Source: an uncultured Solirubrobacterales bacterium (GTDB taxonomy: Bacteria; Actinomycetota; Thermoleophilia; Solirubrobacterales; Solirubrobacteraceae). From it: DNA of 9,013 nucleotides. The notes beneath the pieces were generated by a model. The model made no database searches and was not told the DNA's origin. It was given only the letters and a program-made list of their open reading frames with translations. The stretch covers positions 1 through 9,013 of the forward strand of contig CAJBXY010000003.1 in assembly GCA_903959665.1 (NCBI GenBank), written 5' to 3'. Positions 1 through 5,915 of the stretch are shown one piece after another. The position numbers and the translations under genes were made by a program. Numbering within the stretch: position 1 is the stretch's first letter; each line of letters starts with the position of its first letter.

Positions 1-430
1 CAGCCTCTGGTGCGGCGAGCGCCTGCTCAAACATCTTCACGGCATAGCTGGTTGGGCAGATCGTCTCCATCCCCTGCGAGCTGTACCACTCGGCGCGGGC
101 CGGGTCCATGACGCGGACGAGCACGCGGGGAACATTGAACATCTTCTGCGCGATCTGCGCGATCGTGAGGTTCGTGTTGTCGCCGTTTGTGGCGGCGATG
201 AAGACGTCAGCGCTCTCAATACCGGCCTCGACAAGCGCGTCGCGTTCGATCGCCTGTCCGATTGTGAAGCGGCCGCCGGCAGCCTCCCAAGTTGTCTCCT
301 GGCCGGCATCGAGCCGCTCGTGCGAGAGCGGGTCGCCGTCAAGAACCGATACCTCGTGGCCGCCCGCGAGCAGGTTGCGCGCAACCGATGAACCGACGCG
401 GCCGGAACCGACGATGAGGACGAATGACAT
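1..430 (-). CDS. TrkA-family NAD(H)-binding K+ transport regulator (RCK_N), 3' end cut by window edge
   Basis: A cytosolic Rossmann-fold protein of the TrkA/RCK type, which normally gates or assembles with a K+ transporter or channel in response to NAD(H) or other nucleotides. The 143 visible residues are the N-terminal domain. A glycine-rich loop GSGRVGSS lies at residues 8-15, an acidic residue ends strand 2 (D31 in VSVLDGD), and the TrkA signature ATNGDNTNL lies at 80-88. IESADVFIAAT and RVLVRVMDP are also typical. The ATG at 428-430 follows the stop of the upstream APC-UspA gene by 11 bp, and its AGGA (440-443) overlaps that stop, so co-transcription and coupling are likely. Any TrkA_C domain lies outside the window. 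The arrangement resembles the actinobacterial pattern of an APC permease beside paired TrkA genes (Mycobacterium Rv2690c with ceoB/ceoC, from memory). Whether its partner is one of the adjacent carriers or a distant Trk channel is not shown. Confidence 0.9.
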   Translation of the reverse strand, partial: MSFVLIVGSGRVGSSVARNLLAGGHEVSVLDGDPLSHERLDAGQETTWEAAGGRFTIGQAIERDALVEAGIESADVFIAATNGDNTNLTIAQIAQKMFNVPRVLVRVMDPARAEWYSSQGMETICPTSYAVKMFEQALAAPEA

Positions 431-441
431 CGCTGCGAATC

Positions 442-2424
442 CTAGCGTTCCGGAGCGTCTGGCTCCGCCTGATCGGCTGCGGCGGCGGAGACCGCCCTGT
501 CGCCTGCCGAGGGCGCGGTAACGATCACAGGACAATGCGCATTCGCAAGCACGTAGCGGGCCGTCTCGCCGATCACGAGGTCGTTTGAATAGCCGCCGCC
601 GAGCAGAGCACCGCCGCCGATACGGGTCGGTTCCTCGGCGGCCAGAACGATCGCCTGCACGCCGCGCCGCGCCGCCTCGGCGATGATCGTTTGGCCGGCG
701 CGGCGCCCCCGTGCGCGTGCGGTGTCTACCTGAACGTTGTCGTACTCCTCGCCGACCGCCTTGGCGCGCGCGAGCGCGGCGCGGGCGCGGCGCGATTCTT
801 CCTCTGGAAGCCTCGCATCGATCGGCAGCGACATCGGAACCTCGGTAACCCAAAGAGCTTCGATTCGCGACTCCCCATCGAAGCCGTCCTCCTCGCTGGC
901 TTCAGCAGCAAGCCTCCCGGCGGTTTGCATGATGTCGTCGTCGAGCGGACTGCCTGTAACGGGAACGAGGATCGACTCAAACTCAACCTCGGCTACCTCA
1001 CCGCGGAGCGCCTCGCGTGGCACGGTGACGCGCTTGGTCAGCGTCTTGCCGCTAGAGAGTCGGTAGACGAGGTATAGGACCAGCCCGGCAATCATCCAGC
1101 CAAAACCAACCCAGCGCGCCGAAGGGTGAGTCCAGACGACGCTAATCCAGATCAGCGCGCTGAAAACCATTCCGAAGACAGCCGGAAGCGGTATCCGCTT
1201 GCCTGCGACGTTGATGTTGAATGGCATCGAGTAGGGCCGCGGCCTGTCCGGTTCGGTTATCCGCAAACGGACGATCGCGGCGTGAGCAATCGTTAGCCCG
1301 AGCAGCGCGCCAAAAGCGTAGACGTTGAGCAGCAGCAGCAGGTCGCCTGGCAGGGCAAGGGCGATCGCGACAAGCGTGGCAATCACAATCAGAACCCATG
1401 GCGTGAAGCGGGTCGAGTGCAGGCGGCCCAGCGCGCTGGGAATCTGGCGATGGGTGGAGAGTGAGTAGGCGAGGCGCGAGAGCCCGAGCATCGTCGAGTT
1501 GGCAGCGGCAACCAAGGTCACGGCGGCGATTGCGGCGATCACAAAGCGACTTGCTTCGGCCAGCCAAGCTTGATCAAAGCCGGCTGCGATACCCAGCAGA
1601 GGAGCATCCTTGTAGGTCGAGGAGAGTGCGGTCTGGCCGTCGATCACCGGCTGCGCGCTGATCGCGACAATGGCGATCCCGGTGTAGACGATGATCACCG
1701 TCAGCGACGAGCTGGTTACGAGACGGCTTAGACCGGCGCGCCCGACCCCGACCTCGCCGGAGAGCCCTGAGGCCGACTCCAAACCGGTTGAGACGACGGT
1801 CGCAATTCCAAGCGCGACAATCACGTTCTGGACGGTCGGGCTGGCTCCGAGCTCAATCGACGCCGTCAGCGTTCCCGGATCGAGCAGGAATATCAGGCCG
1901 AGGACAACGAGCGCCAGCTGCAGAATGATGTCGGCGACAACGAGCGCGGCTATTCGCCGCGAACGCGTGCTCGAGAAACCGCGGATGTTGCGGACCGCAA
2001 CGTAAAGCAGGATTGCGACGATTAGGACTCCTCCAACTGCGCCTTCACCGAGCCGCCCCCAGAATGCTTGGAGGTAACTGGTCGCTGAAAGCGCCGCAGC
2101 GGCGAGCAGGATTACGTAGTCGAGCAGGATCGCCCAGCCGGCGACGAAGCTCCAAAATTCATTGAAAGCGAAGCGCGCGAAGACCGTTGAGCCTCCACGC
2201 TCCTGATGCAGCGATGAGCCTTCAACGTATGTCATCGCGGCGAAGACGAACATCACGCCGCCGGCAAGGAAGACGACGGGAGTGAGCCCGAGCGCGTAGC
2301 CGGCAACAACGCCAAGGCAGATGTAGATCGCGCTCGCGATCACGGTGTAGATGACGCTGAAGAGCATCGGCGAACCAAGCTCGCGGCTGAAGGTCTGCTT
2401 CTGAGGATCTTTTCCGGGCGCCAT
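442..2424 (-). CDS. APC-superfamily permease with C-terminal UspA domain (second paralogue)
   Basis: A 660-aa inner-membrane secondary transporter fused to a cytosolic universal-stress-protein domain. Residues about 20-455 have the hydrophobic pattern of a 12-helix APC carrier (AA_permease_2 type). Helix 1 reads LFSVIYTVIASAIY, the helix 2-3 region has ERGGSTVFARFAFNEFWSF (75-93), TGLE lies at 213-216 in the unwound helix-6 region, and YAFGALLGLTIAH (369-381) and RPRPY (394-398) follow. Residues about 482-638 form the UspA domain (strands SILVPVT, IEALWVTEVP, AIVLAAEEP, CPVIVTAP). Its glycine loop (603-611) ends in IGE instead of the usual G-S/T. A 20-residue polar tail follows. The ATG overlaps the preceding stop as TAATG, with AGGAGG at 2436-2441. 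It is clearly paralogous to the carrier two genes upstream but well diverged. Substrate unknown: amino acids are the family default, and K+ is suggested only by the TrkA neighbour. Confidence 0.9.
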   Translation of the reverse strand: MAPGKDPQKQTFSRELGSPMLFSVIYTVIASAIYICLGVVAGYALGLTPVVFLAGGVMFVFAAMTYVEGSSLHQERGGSTVFARFAFNEFWSFVAGWAILLDYVILLAAAALSATSYLQAFWGRLGEGAVGGVLIVAILLYVAVRNIRGFSSTRSRRIAALVVADIILQLALVVLGLIFLLDPGTLTASIELGASPTVQNVIVALGIATVVSTGLESASGLSGEVGVGRAGLSRLVTSSSLTVIIVYTGIAIVAISAQPVIDGQTALSSTYKDAPLLGIAAGFDQAWLAEASRFVIAAIAAVTLVAAANSTMLGLSRLAYSLSTHRQIPSALGRLHSTRFTPWVLIVIATLVAIALALPGDLLLLLNVYAFGALLGLTIAHAAIVRLRITEPDRPRPYSMPFNINVAGKRIPLPAVFGMVFSALIWISVVWTHPSARWVGFGWMIAGLVLYLVYRLSSGKTLTKRVTVPREALRGEVAEVEFESILVPVTGSPLDDDIMQTAGRLAAEASEEDGFDGESRIEALWVTEVPMSLPIDARLPEEESRRARAALARAKAVGEEYDNVQVDTARARGRRAGQTIIAEAARRGVQAIVLAAEEPTRIGGGALLGGGYSNDLVIGETARYVLANAHCPVIVTAPSAGDRAVSAAAADQAEPDAPER

Positions 2425-2624
2425 TACTTACCGCCCCTCCTGGCGACCCAGAGCCGCCCGCAGCCTGCGGCGACGAACAGCAGCCCCATGATCACGCCGA
2501 TCGCGAAGATGCCGCCACCGAGGACCAGCGTTCTGACAACCAGCCCAACCCCGATGATGATCATCAGCGCCGAGAGCACGGTCGTCGTCGAGGCGTGGAG
2601 ATCGCGCCCGGAAGGTGCGCTCAT
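2424..2624 (-). CDS. Small two-helix membrane protein between two APC-UspA carriers
   Basis: A 66-aa protein of unknown family. After a short polar start (MSAPSGRDLHAS) come two hydrophobic segments, about residues 13-30 and 34-55, separated by a single Arg-Thr. A basic tail follows (WVARRGGK), which suggests a helical hairpin with both ends in the cytosol (positive-inside rule). A glycine-rich stretch opens helix 2 (LGGGIFAIGVIMG). The ATG at 2622-2624 overlaps the upstream carrier stop as ATGA, with AGAGGT (2631-2636) six bases ahead. Its own TAA overlaps the next carrier start as TAATG. A longer in-frame reading starting at 2705 would add an Arg-rich N-terminus lying within the upstream gene, so I reject it. 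The position between two paralogous transporters suggests a small subunit or assembly factor. That is inference only, since I recognise no homologue. Confidence 0.8.
   Translation of the reverse strand: MSAPSGRDLHASTTTVLSALMIIIGVGLVVRTLVLGGGIFAIGVIMGLLFVAAGCGRLWVARRGGK
2436..2441 (-). promoter_or_regulatory. Strong Shine-Dalgarno for the second APC-UspA gene
   Basis: A perfect AGGAGG sits inside the last codons of the 66-aa membrane protein, 11 nt before the ATG of the downstream carrier, whose start overlaps the stop (TAATG). It supports both coupling and independent initiation for the carrier, and it is the strongest ribosome binding site in this cluster. Confidence 0.75.
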
Positions 2625-4540
2625 AGCGGCACCTCTGCAGCGTCGAGCTCTTCGCCGACGGTTGGCTTTGCGCTCGCTGGGTCGCTCTGGATGATCACTC
2701 GGCAAGGGCGTTCGCGAAGCACCGTCTCGATCGCCTTGTCGAACAGGTTTCCGCCTTGGCGAGGAGGCAAGGCGAGCACGATTGCGCGTGCGCGCAGCTC
2801 GATCGCCTCCTCGACGATCATTCCCCCAGCCTGCCCGGCCCGTACCTTGATCCAGCGCCCCGTTACTAGGCGGCCACCCTGCAGGCGCGCCTGCTCAATG
2901 ATCGCTTGCGCGCGCTCCTCCTGTTCGGGCATCTCCGCATCGATCGGCGAGGATGAAGGAACTGGAATTGGAACGAGGATGTGGATGCCGCGGCGCCTGC
3001 GAGCAGCGAGTCGCACTGCCGTCGCGATCGCGGCCGGCGAATAGGACGGGGGCTCGAGCGCCACCAGCACCGACTCGTAGGCCGCTTCGCCAACAGTGAC
3101 CTGTGCCTTGATTTCGACCGAGACCGTCTCCGTCAAGCTCAGCCCTTGGCTGCGCCGGTAGAGCGGATATACGACGGCGCCGACGACCATCCATCCGAGG
3201 CCAGCGATCGCGACGTCAAGATGGAGCACGGTGACGACTACAAAGGCTAGACCGGTGCCGATCGCCCCAACGACGGCGAAGATCGGGATATTGATGCCGC
3301 CAACCATCACGTTCATCGGGCCGAGGTAAGGGCGCGGGAAGTTGGGGTAGCGGAAGCGCAACTTGATCACCGAGACGTGTGCGATCGTGAAGCTCAGCAT
3401 CGCCCCAAATGCGTACAGGTTCCCGAGGAAGTCAGCCTGACCGGTGGTGATCGCAAGGCAGGCGACGGCGCTGAAAATGATGATGCCAATCCACGGCGTG
3501 CCAAAGCGGGGGTGCAGCTCGCGCATCTTGTTCGGCAATTGCCGGTGGATACCCATCGAATAGACGAGCCGCGAGACGCCGATGATTCCAGCGTTGGTCG
3601 CGACGAAGAGAATCGTTGCGGCGAGCAGGCCGACATAGATCTCTGCCGCTCCCTGAAAGAGGCCTAGATCGATCTGCTTGACAACGCCGAGGACCGGGTC
3701 GCCGGCGTAACCGCCCTCCTCGCTCGAAACGCCGAGCAGCGTCTGGTAGCTCCCATCGGGCTGCTTGACGACCGGCAGAGCGGAGAGAGCGACGGCCGGA
3801 AGCGCAGCGTAGATCGCAAAGACAGCGATCACGACGCGGTTGATCGCCTTTGGGATCGTCTTCGCTTCGTCTTTGGCCTCCTCGGCCATGTTGGAGATCG
3901 TTTCGATTCCCGTGTAGGCGATCATCGCCACCGGAATCGCGACCAGAAAGTCCTTCCAAGTTGGTGCCACGCCCCACTCGATGTTGTTGATCAGAACATC
4001 CGGCGAGAGAACGAGGATCGCGCCGATCAGCACCAGCAGCAGCTGGGTTGCAAAGTCGACGACGGCGAGGGTCACGTTGACGCCGGTCGATTCCTTCGCG
4101 CCAAAGACGTTGATCGCAGCCAGGACGATCACAACGCCGATGCCGAAGATGATGTCGCCGGGAGCCGTTCGCAGCGGCTCCCAGAACAGGCCGCCGATGT
4201 AGTGCGGAACGAAGAAGGCCGAGATCGCGATCGTGATCGTGTAGTTGAGCATCTGGCCCCAGGCAGCGAAGAAGGACCAGAACTCGTTGAAGGCGCGGCG
4301 CGCAAAGCTAGACGAGCCACCGGCCTCGGGATACATCGCCGTTGCCTCGGCGTAACTGCTCGCAGTGAGGAAGAAGATGAAACCAGCGATGATGAAGACG
4401 ATCGGCGTGAGGCCGAGCGCAAACGAGGCGACGAGGCCAAGTGCGTAATAGATCGACGAACCGACGTTGCCGTAGGCGGTGGAGAAGAGCGCGTTGACCC
4501 CCAGCACCCGCTGGAGACCATGAAGGCGGCGCCGCGCCAT
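2621..4540 (-). CDS. APC-superfamily permease with C-terminal UspA domain (first paralogue)
   Basis: A 639-aa inner-membrane carrier with a fused cytosolic UspA domain. The APC core spans about residues 12-465: helix 1 NALFSTAYGNVGSS (16-29), YPEAGGSSSFARRAFNEFWS (70-89), the helix-6 signature TGIETISNMAEE (210-221) followed by KTIPKAI, then YAFGAMLSFTIAH (376-388) and RPY (403-405). The UspA domain spans about 487-618 (YESVLVALEP, IHILVPIPVP, ARAIVLALPP, CRVIIQ). Its canonical ATP loop is absent: the segment RQGGNLFDKAIETVL has Asp-Lys where Gly-Ser would be expected. The ATG at 4538-4540 has no clear Shine-Dalgarno and is directly preceded by an in-frame TAG, so the reading frame cannot extend upstream. 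It heads the tight cluster: its TGA overlaps the next start as ATGA. The gap to the upstream aminotransferase is 87 bp. Substrate is unassigned; an amino acid or, given the TrkA protein, a cation is possible. Confidence 0.9.
   Translation of the reverse strand: MARRRLHGLQRVLGVNALFSTAYGNVGSSIYYALGLVASFALGLTPIVFIIAGFIFFLTASSYAEATAMYPEAGGSSSFARRAFNEFWSFFAAWGQMLNYTITIAISAFFVPHYIGGLFWEPLRTAPGDIIFGIGVVIVLAAINVFGAKESTGVNVTLAVVDFATQLLLVLIGAILVLSPDVLINNIEWGVAPTWKDFLVAIPVAMIAYTGIETISNMAEEAKDEAKTIPKAINRVVIAVFAIYAALPAVALSALPVVKQPDGSYQTLLGVSSEEGGYAGDPVLGVVKQIDLGLFQGAAEIYVGLLAATILFVATNAGIIGVSRLVYSMGIHRQLPNKMRELHPRFGTPWIGIIIFSAVACLAITTGQADFLGNLYAFGAMLSFTIAHVSVIKLRFRYPNFPRPYLGPMNVMVGGINIPIFAVVGAIGTGLAFVVVTVLHLDVAIAGLGWMVVGAVVYPLYRRSQGLSLTETVSVEIKAQVTVGEAAYESVLVALEPPSYSPAAIATAVRLAARRRRGIHILVPIPVPSSSPIDAEMPEQEERAQAIIEQARLQGGRLVTGRWIKVRAGQAGGMIVEEAIELRARAIVLALPPRQGGNLFDKAIETVLRERPCRVIIQSDPASAKPTVGEELDAAEVPL
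2631..2636 (-). promoter_or_regulatory. Shine-Dalgarno that fixes the start of the 66-aa membrane protein
   Basis: AGAGGT lies six bases before the ATG at 2622-2624, within the final codons of the upstream carrier. With the ATGA overlap it selects the 66-aa form over a longer in-frame reading that would begin about 80 bp deeper in the carrier gene. Confidence 0.6.
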
Positions 4541-4627
4541 CTAAGTCAAAAACTCATTCATCGTCGAGCAAATTAGTCTATTGGCGGAGGCGATGCGAGA
4601 CGACGCTGGCATCGATTATTGCGGCGC
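4541..4627 (-). other. 87-bp gap between aminotransferase and APC-UspA gene; possible weak promoter, no terminator
   Basis: On the minus strand this A/T-richer spacer contains AATAAT (4615-4620), a 5/6 match to a -10 box, but I see no good -35 at 16-18 bp. A 6-bp inverted repeat CGATGC/GCATCG (4591-4596 and 4609-4614, 12-nt loop) is not followed by a T run, so it is not a convincing intrinsic terminator. A seven-codon mini-ORF (ATG at 4559-4561, stop TAG at 4541-4543) ends directly in front of the carrier ATG. Either read-through from the pyrophosphatase/aminotransferase transcript or a weak internal promoter could drive the transport cluster. Confidence 0.3.
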
Positions 4628-5896
4628 TCAAAGTGAGCTTGCGACTGCGGCGAGAGCGTCAGTGAGGGCGGCTGAAGCGTCTTCGAGATCTTTCTCGGTT
4701 GTGACGAGCGATGGCGAAATCGCGACGCCGTCGCCGAGCGGGCGAACGAGCACGCCGCGCTCCTTGGCGGCAACGAATGTTCGCAGCGGCAGGTCGGCAT
4801 GATCGGCAAGCAGCTCCGGCTTGAACGAGACCGCGCCCAGCGCGCCAATTCCAGCGCGCGCCTGATCAACAACGTCTGCCGACTCCAGTGGGCTCAGCGC
4901 CGCAGCGATCTCATTCTCGAGCGCTCGGCCACGATCAAGCAGTCCCTCCCGCTCGATGATGTCGAGATTGGCTAGCGCGGCGGCGCAGCAAGTCGGATGG
5001 CCGGAGTACGTCTGACCGTGGCGGAACCAAAGCCCGTCGCCTTCCCAGAACGGCTCGGCGACGCGGCCGCTGATCACAACACCACCGAGTGGCAGGTAGC
5101 CGCTGGTGACGCCCTTGGCGAAGGTCATCATGTCGGGGCGCAGATCGAAGCGGTCAACGCCCCACATAGTTCCAAGCCGCCCGAAGGCGGCGATCACGCA
5201 GTCGGCGATGAACAGTGCCCCGTGCTTCGTGCAGAGCGCGGCAAGACCTTGGAGGTAGCCCGGCGGCACGCGGTGGACGCCGCCGGCGCCGATCACCGGC
5301 TCGGCAAAGACTGCCGCGACCTTGTCCGGGCCGACGCGCTCAAACTCGGCCTCAAGCGCCTCAAGCGAATCCCAAGGAACGCTCGAAACGGCAGGGTCGA
5401 CCGGCCCCATTCCAACCTGGTTGGCAGCGATCCCGCCGATGCTGGTGCCAATGCCGTGCGTGCCGTGGTAGCCCTGCGTGCGTCCGATGATGTGGACGCG
5501 CTCCGGCTGCCCTGTGGCAGCGAAGTAGCGGCGCGCGAGCTTCGCGGCGGTTTCGATCGCGTCGCCGCCGCCAAGGCCGAAGAAGATCTTCGCGTCATCG
5601 ATGATCGGCGCGGCGCTCGCTGAAAGTCGATCTGCCAGCTCCAGCACCGGCTTGTTGGCGAAGCCGCCGAACGTCTGGTAGGTGGCCAACGTGTCCATCT
5701 GCGCCCGCGCAGCGTCGGCGATCTCGTGACGGCCGTGGCCGACGTTGACGCACCAAAGGCTCGCGGTAGCGTCGAAGTACTTGTTGCCGTCAGCGTCCCA
5801 GACGTACGAGCCCTCGCCGCGCTCAATTACGAACTCATGGCCGCGAACCTTGGCCATGTCGGCGAACGGATGCCAGAAGCTCGTCTCGCTGGTCAA
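4628..5896 (-). CDS. Class III PLP-dependent aminotransferase (omega-amino acid transaminase type)
   Basis: A 422-aa cytosolic fold-type I enzyme that transfers an amino group between an amine or omega-amino acid and a keto acid such as pyruvate. It has the usual length for the family. Visible landmarks: SFWHPFADM at the N-terminus, SLWCVNVGHG (46-55), the phosphate-binding loop GLGGGDAIETAAKLAR (107-122), QGYHGTHG (141-148), EPVIGAGG (199-206), the PLP-nitrogen Asp in ADCVIAAFGR (D232), the Schiff-base lysine in FAKGVTSGYLPLGG (K261) and TYSGHPTCCAAALA (296-309). Two signatures deviate: the common DEV motif is DCV, and the common SGSEA-like loop is GGGDA. The start is TTG at 5894-5896, chosen for its AGGAA 4 nt upstream; the next in-frame Met (residue 14) has no such site. 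It lies 19 bp after the pyrophosphatase stop, probably in one transcript. The exact substrate (beta-alanine, taurine, putrescine or other) cannot be read from the sequence. Confidence 0.92.
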   Translation of the reverse strand: MTSETSFWHPFADMAKVRGHEFVIERGEGSYVWDADGNKYFDATASLWCVNVGHGRHEIADAARAQMDTLATYQTFGGFANKPVLELADRLSASAAPIIDDAKIFFGLGGGDAIETAAKLARRYFAATGQPERVHIIGRTQGYHGTHGIGTSIGGIAANQVGMGPVDPAVSSVPWDSLEALEAEFERVGPDKVAAVFAEPVIGAGGVHRVPPGYLQGLAALCTKHGALFIADCVIAAFGRLGTMWGVDRFDLRPDMMTFAKGVTSGYLPLGGVVISGRVAEPFWEGDGLWFRHGQTYSGHPTCCAAALANLDIIEREGLLDRGRALENEIAAALSPLESADVVDQARAGIGALGAVSFKPELLADHADLPLRTFVAAKERGVLVRPLGDGVAISPSLVTTEKDLEDASAALTDALAAVASSL

Positions 5897-5900
5897 GGTG

Positions 5901-5905
5901 TTCCT
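5901..5905 (-). promoter_or_regulatory. Shine-Dalgarno supporting a TTG start of the aminotransferase
   Basis: AGGAA sits 4 nt before the TTG at 5894-5896, in the 19-bp gap after the pyrophosphatase stop. No ATG or GTG with a comparable site exists near the N-terminus, so this site decides the start codon. Confidence 0.55.
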
Positions 5906-5915
5906 AGGCCAGCCG

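Noticed and set aside
1361..1376. GCGATCGC-like palindromes resembling the cyanobacterial HIP1 element
   Set aside because: They are sporadic, sit in coding sequence at Ala-Ile or Ile-Ala codon pairs, and the gene content does not suggest a cyanobacterium.
2424..2705. Longer 93-codon form of the small membrane protein
   Set aside because: The extra N-terminus is Arg-rich, overlaps the upstream carrier and lacks a ribosome site. The ATG at 2624 has AGAGGT and an ATGA overlap.
3432..3977. 181-codon minus-strand frame inside the first carrier gene
   Set aside because: It is an out-of-frame reading of the carrier, Arg/Gly-rich and without domain pattern. The carrier frame has clear APC signatures across the same bases.
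4591..4614. Inverted repeat CGATGC/GCATCG as an intrinsic terminator
   Set aside because: The 6-bp stem has a 12-nt loop and no T run on either strand.
4997..5623. 208-codon plus-strand open frame opposite the aminotransferase
   Set aside because: It lies wholly antisense to a gene with intact class III aminotransferase motifs, and its translation is Ala/Arg/Asp-rich without recognisable domains. Long antisense frames are expected in high-GC coding DNA.
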